From: Massilia arenae
GTDB lineage: Bacteria; Pseudomonadota; Gammaproteobacteria; Burkholderiales; Burkholderiaceae_D
Length of the DNA: 64,000 bases
Direction: 5' to 3'
NCBI RefSeq assembly: GCF_008014745.1
Contig: NZ_VPFD01000030.1
Coordinates: 1 to 64,000, forward strand
The translations under genes and the position numbers were made by a program. Under the pieces are notes generated by a model. The model had not been told where the DNA came from. It did no database searches and worked only from the letters and a program-made list of their open reading frames with translations. Positions 1 through 7,203 of the stretch are shown here, in pieces (position 1 is the first letter of the stretch; each line of letters begins with the position of its first letter).

Positions 1-50
1 TCAAACTGAACGGCCTGAGTCCTGTGCAGTACAGAACCCAGGCCGTCTAA
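1..50 (+). CDS. IS3-family transposase OrfB, C-terminal fragment (partial, 5' end outside window)
   Basis: In the frame starting at base 3, the sequence reads KLNGLSPVQYRTQAV followed by a TAA stop at 48-50. This is the characteristic C-terminal tail of the DDE (rve) integrase domain of IS3-family OrfB transposases, which catalyse cut-copy transposition of the element. Only the tail is in the window, so the catalytic DDE residues and the frameshift that joins OrfA to OrfB cannot be assessed. Family membership is inferred from this tail together with the adjacent terminal repeat. Confidence 0.7.
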   Translation, partial: KLNGLSPVQYRTQAV

Positions 51-85
51 GCGAGCATCCAACCGTCTCAGTTTAAGGGGTCACA
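1..85 (+). mobile_element. Right end of an IS3-family insertion sequence (left part outside window)
   Basis: The first 50 bases encode the last residues of an IS3-family transposase. The stretch from 63 to 85 then reads as a terminal inverted repeat ending in CA (ccgtctcagtttaag... to ...ggggtcaca), which is typical of IS3 elements that start TG and end CA. The rest of the element lies upstream of the window, so the left repeat and the target duplication cannot be seen. The bases right after the end (tcacttcgcgggaacgacgt) look like half of a REP-like hairpin found elsewhere in the window. Confidence 0.7.
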
Positions 86-200
86 TCACTTCGCGGGAAC
101 GACGTGTTTAGGTACGTGTCCGAAATAGCCGCCGTATCTGGCCCGCTAAGCAAAACAACGTCGTTCCCGCCCTCGCCGGGCGCCTTGGCGGGAACCTAAG
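86..200. repeat. REP-like inverted pair, left copy interrupted by the IS3 element
   Basis: A truncated copy at 89-105 (cttcgcgggaacgacgt) faces an inverted copy at 157-200 that begins aacgtcgttcccgcc and ends ggcgggaacctaagt. The two arms share the core cgggaacgacgt and its reverse complement. A related pair with the same GTCGT...GGGACC architecture lies at 16826-16911. The left copy lacks its expected beginning (aacttgggttcccgc), which suggests that the IS inserted into the hairpin loop. The function is not known; such palindromes may act in transcript termination or as IS targets. Confidence 0.55.
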
Positions 201-221
201 TCGCCCGCATACCGCGCACGA

Positions 222-740
222 TCAAACCTGATCGATCGCCTTGCGCACCCGCCGCCGCCAGCGCAGCAGCGCCGCCGAATAGTAGCCAAAATAACCCGCC
301 GTGATCCCCACGCACAGCATGGTCAGCGGGCTGTCAGTCAGCTGTTGCGTCGGAATGCCCTTGCCCTGGTTGGCATACACCTCGATGCCGATATACAGCA
401 GGCGCGCCACCAGGATCATGGACATCACCAGCCCCAGGCGCGCCGGCGGCGTGAAGAAGTAGCCCTGCGGGGTTTCCTCGAACCGGGTCAATTTCAGGCC
501 CCAGACGGCATAGCCGATGCCGCCGCCGGCGCCGACCAGCAGCGCCGCCAGGTTGTAGGGCGTGTCGAACAGCTGCGTCAGCGGCACCAGGATCATCGCG
601 CCGAATACCAGCACGCCGGTGTAGTGGCGTGAGCCGATCGAGCGCTGGCGCTGCATTTGCTTCTTGATGCGGCTGTAGATGCGCCACACCAGCAGCGGGG
701 TCAGGACGAGCAGGGCCAGGGTCGTGATCGAGAATTCCAT
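222..740 (-). CDS. Small integral membrane protein of unknown function
   Basis: A 172-residue protein read from the ATG at 740 (MEFSITTLALLVLTPLLVW). It has about four hydrophobic segments, roughly residues 5-23, 45-85 (split in two), 105-122 and 140-160. A basic loop (RIYSRIKKQMQRQRS) follows the first helix and a basic tail ends the protein. The arrangement resembles DUF1453/CcdC-like membrane proteins, but this is a weak impression and no function is claimed. An in-frame ATG at 776 would add 12 residues; no convincing ribosome-binding site marks either start. The start at 740 is preferred because it opens directly with a membrane segment. It is divergent from the next gene. Confidence 0.6.
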   Translation of the reverse strand: MEFSITTLALLVLTPLLVWRIYSRIKKQMQRQRSIGSRHYTGVLVFGAMILVPLTQLFDTPYNLAALLVGAGGGIGYAVWGLKLTRFEETPQGYFFTPPARLGLVMSMILVARLLYIGIEVYANQGKGIPTQQLTDSPLTMLCVGITAGYFGYYSAALLRWRRRVRKAIDQV

Positions 741-859
741 GTGCGGCGAAAAGGCTGTGTTCAGGAAAAACCGCATTGTAGCCCACTGCCGGCGCGCGCC
801 GCGTCGTTGGGCCGCATGATAAGGTAGCCCGAACCGCATTCCTGCAAGGAGACCGCATC

Positions 860-1054
860 ATGCACGCCGCCCCTCATGCCGTCCATCGCATTAACCGGAT
901 GCCGCCGCGCATTCCGATCCACGCTCATCGGGCGCCCGATCCGGCCCCGATCGAAGAACCTGTGCCCGAGCCCTTCGACACCCCGCACCCGCACCACCAG
1001 CCGGTGCACCTGCCGCACGACGAAGAACCGGTGCCCGATCCCAAACCGAGCTGA
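860..1054 (+). CDS. Small His/Pro-rich protein, function unknown
   Basis: A 64-residue ORF with a strong ribosome-binding site (gcaaggagaccgcatc before the ATG). The protein is very rich in Pro and His, with repeated EEPVP and PHP/HPH patches (for example IEEPVPEPF and HDEEPVPDPKPS). It has no signal peptide and no membrane segment. Two near-copies of a D/E-E-P-V-P motif suggest internal repetition. His- and acid-rich small proteins can bind metal ions, but that is speculation here. The clear Shine-Dalgarno is the main reason to treat it as real; an alternative frame (start 876) has no such signal. Confidence 0.5.
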   Translation: MHAAPHAVHRINRMPPRIPIHAHRAPDPAPIEEPVPEPFDTPHPHHQPVHLPHDEEPVPDPKPS

Positions 1055-1118
1055 CTCGGAGCGCGTCCCGGATGAGCGTGCTACCATGAAGTCATAGTTG
1101 TACTCTCATCCCGACGTA

Positions 1119-1820
1119 ATGAAACACCGACTTTTCCTGTTCGACCTCGACGACACCCTGCTCGATTTCCGCGCCTCCGAACAGCGCTCCTTCATGCGCA
1201 CCATGGACCAACTGGGCGTGCGCGAGCAGGTCGGCGCTTTGTTCCAGCAATACCAGGTGACCAATCTCGCGCTGTGGCGCCATTTTGAGCAAGGCACCGT
1301 CACCAAGGACTTCCTCAAGGTCGAGCGCTTCCGCAAGACCTTCGCGGACAACGGCATCGAGATCGATCCGCAGCGCGCCAGCGACCTGTACATCGAATCG
1401 CTGGCCGATACCGTGGTGCTGGTCGACGGCGCCGCCCAGCTGTGCGAAACCCTGGCCGGCATCGGCGAAGTGGGCATCATCACCAATGGCGCCCACCAGA
1501 TCCAGCACCGCCGCATCGCCAGTTCGGGCCTGCAGGGCCACCTGTCCTTCGTCGCCACCTCCGAAGCCTGCGGCTTCGCCAAGCCCGACAGCCGCTTCTT
1601 CGAGTTCACCAGCAAGATGGCGCGCAGCTTCGCCAAGCACGAGACCGTGATCGTCGGTGACCGCCTGGACGCCGACATCCTCGGCGCCAACCGCTTCGGC
1701 ATCGAGAGCTGCTGGTTCAATCCCGATCGCCTGGCCAACGACTCGCAAGCGATCCCGAGCTGCGAGGTCGCCAGCCTGCACGATATCGTCGCTTCACTGC
1801 GCGGCCTGGCCGCCGCCTGA
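1119..1820 (+). CDS. yjjG: YjjG-type HAD-superfamily 5'-nucleotidase / phosphatase
   Basis: A 233-residue HAD hydrolase. Motif I is FDLDDTLLDF (nucleophile Asp9, general acid/base Asp11), motif II is IITNG, motif III is the Lys of KPDSRFF, and motif IV is IVGDRLDADI. The four-helix cap between motifs I and II and the overall length match the YjjG family (about 225 residues). In E. coli YjjG is a pyrimidine nucleoside monophosphatase that cleans up non-canonical nucleotides. The ATG at 1119 is chosen over an upstream in-frame TTG at 1098 because the conserved strand (MKHRLFLFDLDD) begins there. It is a single gene, convergent with the MFS gene that follows. Confidence 0.85.
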   Translation: MKHRLFLFDLDDTLLDFRASEQRSFMRTMDQLGVREQVGALFQQYQVTNLALWRHFEQGTVTKDFLKVERFRKTFADNGIEIDPQRASDLYIESLADTVVLVDGAAQLCETLAGIGEVGIITNGAHQIQHRRIASSGLQGHLSFVATSEACGFAKPDSRFFEFTSKMARSFAKHETVIVGDRLDADILGANRFGIESCWFNPDRLANDSQAIPSCEVASLHDIVASLRGLAAA

Positions 1821-1825
1821 TCGGC

Positions 1826-3043
1826 TCAGTGCCCGGCGACGACCGGGCCGCTACGGGCGCCGGGCCGCAAGCCGTGCGTCCTGCTCGACCAGGCGATTGC
1901 GAAGCCGATCGCCGCCAGCAGGGCGGTCGACCATGGGAAGGACGCCGCGCCCCAGCGGTCGAGCAGGAAACCGCCGAGCAGGCCACCGCCCGCGATCGCG
2001 GCATTCCATGCCACCACGTTCATCGACAGCGCCACGTCGGCGCCATCGCCCGCGGCATCGGCCAGCGCCGTCTGCAGCAGGGTGGCCGCGCCGCCGAAGC
2101 TCAGGCCCCAAGCGGCCACGCCCGCGTACACGACCAGCGGCGCCGCCGACTGCCAGGCGAACAGCAGGGACAGGATGGCGAAGCCGCCCAGGCTGGCCAG
2201 GACGGTGGCGCGCAGGTGGCTGTCCACCAGCCGGCCGGCGATCCAGATTCCGCCCAGCGCGGCGATGCCGAACACCAGCAAGACCACGTCCACGCGCCCG
2301 GCCAGCCCGGCCTGCGCCACGAACGGCGCGATATAGGTGTACAGGATGTTATGCGCCAGCATCCACGCGATCACGGTCGCCAGCACCGGACGCACGCCCG
2401 GTGTGGCAAGCACCTTGCGCAGCGGCAGGCGCTGCCGGTCGGACTGGCCGGGGTAGTCGGGCACCTTGGCCACCACCCACACCACCAGCACCACGCACAG
2501 CGCCGACATGAGGCCGAACGCCGTGCGCCAGCCGACCGCGCCGCCCAGCCAGGCGCCGAGCGGCACGCCCAGCGACAGTGCGATCGGGGTACCGACCATG
2601 GCGATGGCCATGGCTTGCCCCTGCTGGTGGACGGCGACCATCCGGCGCGCGTAGCCGGCCAGCAGGCTCCAGGCCAGGCCCGCAGCCATCCCGGCGCAGA
2701 AGCGCGCCGCCAGGGTGAGCGTGAAATCGGACGACAGCGCGGTCAGCGTATTGAAGACCAGGAAACCGACGATGGTCAGCAACAGGACGCTGCGGCGGCG
2801 CCAGCCGCGGGTGGCGATGGTGAGCGGAATGGCGGCCAGCACCGAGCCGAGGGCATAGGCGGTCACGGTCTGTCCGGCCATCGAACTGGTCACGCCGAGA
2901 CCCTCGGCGACCAGCGGCAACAGGCCGGCCGGCAGGGTTTCGGTGGCGATGCAGATGAATCCGGTCATGGCCAGGGCCAGCAGCGCCGCGACCGGCAGGC
3001 TGCCGGCGCGGACGGCCGGGCGGGGGGTATGTATTGCTTCCAT
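1826..3043 (-). CDS. MFS drug/metabolite efflux transporter (DHA1 family)
   Basis: A 405-residue inner-membrane protein with twelve predicted hydrophobic segments and the MFS signature loop between helices 2 and 3 (TRGWRRRSVLL). The opening TGFICIATETLPAGLLPLVAEGLGV is typical of the AraJ/PbuE-like DHA1 group of proton-driven efflux pumps. The ATG at 3043 is preferred over a TTG one codon upstream because caggag lies at the right distance. It is divergently transcribed from a TetR regulator across a 140-bp region with two palindromic operators, so it is probably repressed by TetR and induced by its own substrate. The substrate cannot be read from sequence. Confidence 0.85.
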   Translation of the reverse strand: MEAIHTPRPAVRAGSLPVAALLALAMTGFICIATETLPAGLLPLVAEGLGVTSSMAGQTVTAYALGSVLAAIPLTIATRGWRRRSVLLLTIVGFLVFNTLTALSSDFTLTLAARFCAGMAAGLAWSLLAGYARRMVAVHQQGQAMAIAMVGTPIALSLGVPLGAWLGGAVGWRTAFGLMSALCVVLVVWVVAKVPDYPGQSDRQRLPLRKVLATPGVRPVLATVIAWMLAHNILYTYIAPFVAQAGLAGRVDVVLLVFGIAALGGIWIAGRLVDSHLRATVLASLGGFAILSLLFAWQSAAPLVVYAGVAAWGLSFGGAATLLQTALADAAGDGADVALSMNVVAWNAAIAGGGLLGGFLLDRWGAASFPWSTALLAAIGFAIAWSSRTHGLRPGARSGPVVAGH

Positions 3044-3091
3044 CAAGACTCCTGTAGACGATGAACCGGCCAGGCTGGCAGGCTACTTATG

Positions 3092-3103
3092 TACCGATCG
3101 GTA
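3092..3103. promoter_or_regulatory. TetR operator candidate O1
   Basis: A perfect 12-bp palindrome, taccgatcggta, in the divergent region between the MFS pump and the tetR gene. A second near-identical box (taccgattagta) lies 53 bp downstream at 3145-3156. Paired palindromes in the intergenic region of a divergent TetR/efflux pair are the standard arrangement for autoregulated TetR repressors. Confidence 0.6.
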
Positions 3104-3117
3104 TAAATGTAATTCGG

Positions 3118-3132
3118 ACAAGCATGGCTTGT
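3118..3132. promoter_or_regulatory. Inverted repeat between the TetR operators
   Basis: Arms acaagc and gcttgt separated by atg, lying midway between the two taccgat-type boxes. It could be an additional regulator site or simply promoter-proximal symmetry. Confidence 0.3.
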
Positions 3133-3144
3133 CAACGACTTTTG

Positions 3145-3156
3145 TACCGATTAGTA
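3145..3156. promoter_or_regulatory. TetR operator candidate O2
   Basis: taccgattagta, matching O1 at 10 of 12 positions and ending 27 bp before the tetR ATG, a position suited to autorepression of tetR. Confidence 0.55.
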
Positions 3157-3183
3157 TTGAAATCGTGTGAAAAGGAGAACGAC

Positions 3184-3789
3184 ATGGCGACAATGGGCCG
3201 CCCCCGACAATTCGACCGCAGCGCGGCGGTCAAGACCGCGATGCACCTGTTCTGGGAGCACGGGTATGAATCGACCTCGCTCAGCCAGTTGAAGGCGGGC
3301 CTGGGCATTTCGGCGCCGAGCTTCTACGCCGCCTTCGCGTCGAAGGAGGCGCTGTTCCAGGAAGCGGTGACGTGCTACCTCACGTCCCATGGACGGGTGA
3401 CGGAATGCCTGTGGGATGCCGACCTCGCACCGCGCGCCGCCATCGAGCTGGCGCTCAGGCGGTCAGCGGCGATGCAGTGCGAGGAGGGCCACCCGCAAGG
3501 ATGCATGGTGTCGCTGGGCGTGATGAGCGCGAGCGGCGCTGGAAACGAGGGAGTGACGGCCGCGCTGGGCGCATCGCGCGCGCGCACGCGCGCCGGCATC
3601 CTGGCCTGCGTCGAGCGCGGCATCGCGCACGGTCAGCTCGCGCCCGCGACCGACCCGCAGGCGCTGGCCACGGTGTTCGACAGCTTCCTGACCGGCCTGT
3701 CGACGCTGGCACGCGACGGTGCGACGCATGCAAGCCTGGATGCGGCCATCACGCAGGTGATGAGGTTGTGGGACGCGGCCTCGCGCTAG
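3184..3789 (+). CDS. TetR/AcrR-family transcriptional repressor
   Basis: A 201-residue regulator. The N-terminal helix-turn-helix covers about residues 10-60 (FDRSAAVKTAMHLFWEHGYE, then TSLSQLKAGLGISAPSFYAA), followed by a helical ligand-binding domain. The pattern YESTSLSQL..GLGISAPSFY..F.SKE.LF matches the TetR subgroup often paired with MFS pumps or reductases. The start at 3184 follows a strong ribosome-binding site (aaaaggagaacgac); upstream in-frame codons would run through the operator. It is divergent from the MFS gene and probably represses both it and itself through the two palindromes at 3092 and 3145. Confidence 0.88.
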   Translation: MATMGRPRQFDRSAAVKTAMHLFWEHGYESTSLSQLKAGLGISAPSFYAAFASKEALFQEAVTCYLTSHGRVTECLWDADLAPRAAIELALRRSAAMQCEEGHPQGCMVSLGVMSASGAGNEGVTAALGASRARTRAGILACVERGIAHGQLAPATDPQALATVFDSFLTGLSTLARDGATHASLDAAITQVMRLWDAASR

Positions 3790-3802
3790 CGCGTATGCAG
3801 CT

Positions 3803-5365
3803 TCACGTCGCCGGACCGGCGTCCACCCGATTGCGGCCCGCGTGCTTCGCGTTGTACAGATGCCGGTCGGCGTGCGCGACGAGCTCCCCCGAATCCGCAT
3901 CGCCGCCGGAAGCCCGGACGAGGACCGTGACGCCGATGCTGGCCGTGACGACGCCGGACGGCGACTCCTGGTGCGGCAGTTGCAGGGCCTGGATCTCATG
4001 GCGCAGCCGTTCCGCCACCGCCAGCGCGCCGGCCAGTTCGGTATCCGGCAGGATCACCCCGAACTCCTCGCCGCCGTAGCGTGCCGGCAGGTCGCGGTTG
4101 CGGTTGACCTGGGCCGCCAGGATGCGGCCGACCTCCTGCAGGCAGGCGTCGCCGGCCGGATGGCCGTAGCGGTCATTGAATTTCTTGAAGTAGTCCACGT
4201 CCAGCAGCAGCAGGGCGGTCGGGGTGCCGGCAATCCGCGCATGGCGCAGTTCATGTGCGAGCACCTCGTCGAAGCGGCGCCGGTTGGCCAGCTGCGTCAG
4301 CTTGTCGGTATGGGCCAGCTCCTGCAGCCCGAGGTTGTCGCGCCGCAGGTCGTGCGAGTAGGCGCGCAGCTTCTGGTCGAGCCGGTCGCGGATGGCGAAT
4401 TGCCGGATCAGCTTGCGGGCGAACAGCGCGAACACGGCGGCGATCAGCACGACCGCGGCGCCGATCAGCATGCTCGAACGCTTCCAGGGACCGAGCAGCT
4501 CGTCCTTGGTCTGGCCGACGGCGATCACGAAGGCGAAGTCGTCAACCCGGCGGTAACTGTACAGCCGCTCGATATTGTCGATCCGGGCGACCAGGAAGTC
4601 CGAGCCGACCGCATTGTCCCTGATGGCCTTGAAGATCGCGCCGCCCGCGAGATTGGTGCCGATCAGCTTGTCGTCGAAAGGGCGGCGGTAGATTACCGTG
4701 CCGTCTTCCAGGGCCAGCAGGACCGTGCCGGTCTTGCCGACGTCCAGCTCGTCGTAGATGCGTTCGAAGAAATTCACCTTCAGGGTCACCAGCGCCACGC
4801 CGGCGAAGCTGCCGTCGGGGTGGTCGATGCGGCGCGAGATCGGCAGCACCCAGACGCCGGTGGAGCGGCTTCGAACCGGATGGCCCACATAGATGTCGCG
4901 GCTGGCATGGGTGCGGTGGTGCTGGAAATAGGCGCGGTCCGAGTTGTCGCCCTGGGGTGTTCCGGTCAGCGAGGACGCGAGCCAGCGGCCGTCGGCGGCA
5001 TACACGAAGATCCCGTGCAGCTCGGGCGTGGTCCTGGTCAGCACGACCAGGTGGGCCTGCAGCCGCTTCATCGCGGCCGCATCGGCGCCGTCATGCTCCA
5101 CCCGCTCGACCACGTTCGCCAGCGCCATGGTGGTGGCCTTCATCGCGGTCTCGACCTGGACTCCGACCATGCGCGCCACGTTCGAGGTGGCCACTTCGGT
5201 CTGCTGGATCTGCGTATGCCGCGACGACCAGATGAACCAGGCCGCGAATGCGACCAGCAGGCTGCAGCCCAGGGCGGTGGCCGCCATCACCAGGCGCACG
5301 ACCGGGCGCCGCTTGCCGCTCAGGCGATCGACGTGGGTATCCAGGTTGTCGGTGGATGAATTCAA
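3803..5365 (-). CDS. Membrane-anchored Cache-domain diguanylate cyclase
   Basis: A 520-residue inner-membrane signalling enzyme. An N-terminal helix (about 23-47) and a second helix (about 300-320) bracket a periplasmic double-Cache sensor with typical FVYAADGRWLASS and YVGHPVRSRSTGVWVLPISR stretches. The C-terminal GGDEF domain carries an intact GGEEF at residues 431-435, so it should make c-di-GMP. An RNRD motif five residues upstream provides the inhibitory RxxD I-site, which points to product inhibition. The start is a TTG at 5365 preceded by gtgagg; there is no usable internal ATG before the first helix. The sensed ligand is unknown. Confidence 0.85.
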   Translation of the reverse strand: MNSSTDNLDTHVDRLSGKRRPVVRLVMAATALGCSLLVAFAAWFIWSSRHTQIQQTEVATSNVARMVGVQVETAMKATTMALANVVERVEHDGADAAAMKRLQAHLVVLTRTTPELHGIFVYAADGRWLASSLTGTPQGDNSDRAYFQHHRTHASRDIYVGHPVRSRSTGVWVLPISRRIDHPDGSFAGVALVTLKVNFFERIYDELDVGKTGTVLLALEDGTVIYRRPFDDKLIGTNLAGGAIFKAIRDNAVGSDFLVARIDNIERLYSYRRVDDFAFVIAVGQTKDELLGPWKRSSMLIGAAVVLIAAVFALFARKLIRQFAIRDRLDQKLRAYSHDLRRDNLGLQELAHTDKLTQLANRRRFDEVLAHELRHARIAGTPTALLLLDVDYFKKFNDRYGHPAGDACLQEVGRILAAQVNRNRDLPARYGGEEFGVILPDTELAGALAVAERLRHEIQALQLPHQESPSGVVTASIGVTVLVRASGGDADSGELVAHADRHLYNAKHAGRNRVDAGPAT

Positions 5366-5562
5366 TGCGCCTCACCAGAACAGGGTTGCGATGCTGTCCA
5401 AAAATTGTGCCATTAGAAAGAAAACCCTGTCGCCGGACTGCGCTGGCGCGCCTGCGCTTGCCTGATCCTGCGCAGTTGTTGCCTTTTCGTTTGGTGCGGC
5501 TCGTGCGCGCGCGAAGCCTGGTCTACATTCTCGGCATTATCCCATTCCAGAAGGAGTTCGCC

Positions 5563-6201
5563 ATGACGACCGGCACCGATCCATCCAGCCTGCCTCCCCA
5601 GGCGACACAGGTCAACCGGCGCGAGTTCGTGCTGTCGGTGTTGTCGGTGGCCGCGGCGAGCGGCGCCGTCAGTGCCGGCGAAGCCCAGGCCCAGCCCGTG
5701 GATGCCGCGCTGGAAGTCCACACCGGCGGCGTGCCGCTCAGCGTCGTGGTCAACGGCGAGCAGCGCGCGCTGACGGTCGATCCCAGGACGTCGGCGCTCG
5801 ACCTGCTGCGCGAGCGTCTTGGCTTGAGCGGCGCCAAGAAGGGCTGCGACCATGGCCAGTGCGGCGCCTGCACCATCCACGTCGACGGCCGCCGCGTCGT
5901 ATCGTGCCTGACGCCGGCGCTGCAGCTCGAGGGCCGCCGGGTCGACACCATCGAAGGCTTGCAGCGGCCCGACGGCAGCCTGCACCCGATGCAGCAAGCC
6001 TTCATCGACCACGACGCCCTGCAGTGCGGCTACTGCACGCCGGGCCAGATCATGGCGGCGATCGCCTGCGTGTGCGAGGGTAACGCGGGCTCGCCCGAGC
6101 GGATCAAGGAATACATGAGCGGTAATCTATGCCGCTGCGGCGCCTACAACGGCATCGTGGCCGCCATCGGCCAGGCCGCCGGCGAGATGGGAAAGGTGTG
6201 A
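5563..6201 (+). CDS. paoA: PaoA-type [2Fe-2S] subunit of periplasmic aldehyde oxidoreductase (copy 1)
   Basis: A 212-residue electron-transfer subunit of a xanthine-oxidase-family enzyme. The N-terminus has a twin-arginine signal (NRREFVLSVLSVAA), fitting export of the folded complex to the periplasm. The plant-ferredoxin-like domain carries GCDHGQCGACT with the downstream Cys of VVSC. The C-terminal all-helical domain carries QCGYCTPGQ and NLCRCGAY, the second [2Fe-2S] cluster. The start at 5563 follows agaaggagttcgcc. It is first in a three-gene operon with paoB (3-bp gap) and paoC (ATGA overlap). In E. coli the PaoABC complex oxidises aromatic and other aldehydes to acids. Confidence 0.9.
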   Translation: MTTGTDPSSLPPQATQVNRREFVLSVLSVAAASGAVSAGEAQAQPVDAALEVHTGGVPLSVVVNGEQRALTVDPRTSALDLLRERLGLSGAKKGCDHGQCGACTIHVDGRRVVSCLTPALQLEGRRVDTIEGLQRPDGSLHPMQQAFIDHDALQCGYCTPGQIMAAIACVCEGNAGSPERIKEYMSGNLCRCGAYNGIVAAIGQAAGEMGKV

Positions 6202-6204
6202 GCC

Positions 6205-7203
6205 ATGCGTGAATTCACCCTGATCCGCGCCCGTTCGCCCGAGCAGGCCGTGCAAGCCATGGCCACTTATCCGGAAGCGCGCCTGATGGCCGGCGGCACC
6301 ACCCTGTACGACTTGATGAAGCTCGGCGTCGAGCGTCCGTCGGCCATCGTCGACATCAACGCGATCGAGGAATTGCGCGCCTTCGACACGTCCGGCGCGC
6401 GCGAGCTGGTATTCGGCAGCCTGGCGCGCATGAGCGACGTCGCGGCCGACCCGCGCCTGGTCAAGGACTATCCGGCGCTGTCGGAATCGCTGTGGCGTGC
6501 GGCCTCCCAGCAGCTGCGCAATATGGCGAGCCTGGGCGGCAACGTGCTGCAGCGCACGCGCTGCGCCTATTTTCGCGGCGGCGAGCCGTTCGCCTGCAAC
6601 AAGCGGCAGCCGGGCAGCGGCTGCGCGGCGCTGGACGGCATCGACCGCGGGCATGCCCTGCTGGGAACGAGCCCCAGCTGCATCGCCACCTATCCCGGCG
6701 ACTTCGCCGTCGCCCTGGTCGCCTTCGACGCCGTACTCGACGTGCTGGGCCCGAGCGGCGTGCGCAGCATCCCGGTGGAGGCGCTGCACCGGTTGCCGGG
6801 CGACCGGCCCGACCTCGAGACCACGCTGGCGCCGGGCGAGATCATCACCAGTATCCGGGTGCCGGTCACGCCGCTCGGGCGGGCCTCGACCTATCACAAG
6901 ATCCGCGACCGCGAATCGTATGCCTTCGCCCTCAGCTCGGCCGCCGTGGCCCTGACTATGGACGGCAAGCGGGTCGCGCAGGCCCGCATCGCGCTGGGCG
7001 GCGTCGCCACCAAGCCGTGGCGTGCGCGCCTGGCCGAGCAGGGACTGGCCGGCCGCGAACTGACCATCGAGACCGCGCTGGCGGCCGGCTTCGCCGCCTT
7101 CGCGGATGCCAGGGCCGGACACCACAACGCCTTCCGTATCGAGCTCGGCGCCCGCACGGTGGCCGACGCGCTGATGATCGCAGCACAAAGGACTTCAATA
7201 TGA
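6205..7203 (+). CDS. paoB: PaoB-type FAD-binding subunit with [4Fe-4S] cysteines (copy 1)
   Basis: A 332-residue FAD-binding subunit of the CO-dehydrogenase flavoprotein type. It has the FAD loop LMAGGTTLYDLMK near residue 30 and the LGGNVLQRTRC segment near residue 112. Cys120, Cys131, Cys140 and Cys159 sit in the extra loop which in E. coli PaoB ligates a [4Fe-4S] cluster. Electrons would pass from the Mo site through the [2Fe-2S] subunit to FAD. It starts 3 bp after paoA, and its TGA overlaps the paoC start as ATGA, so all three are translationally coupled. Confidence 0.9.
   Translation: MREFTLIRARSPEQAVQAMATYPEARLMAGGTTLYDLMKLGVERPSAIVDINAIEELRAFDTSGARELVFGSLARMSDVAADPRLVKDYPALSESLWRAASQQLRNMASLGGNVLQRTRCAYFRGGEPFACNKRQPGSGCAALDGIDRGHALLGTSPSCIATYPGDFAVALVAFDAVLDVLGPSGVRSIPVEALHRLPGDRPDLETTLAPGEIITSIRVPVTPLGRASTYHKIRDRESYAFALSSAAVALTMDGKRVAQARIALGGVATKPWRARLAEQGLAGRELTIETALAAGFAAFADARAGHHNAFRIELGARTVADALMIAAQRTSI

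Noticed and set aside
6492..7199. Upstream extension of the first paoC in the same frame to 6492
   Set aside because: The extension runs through paoB in a shadow frame with Arg/Ala/Gly-rich text. The family start and the ATGA overlap place the start at 7200.
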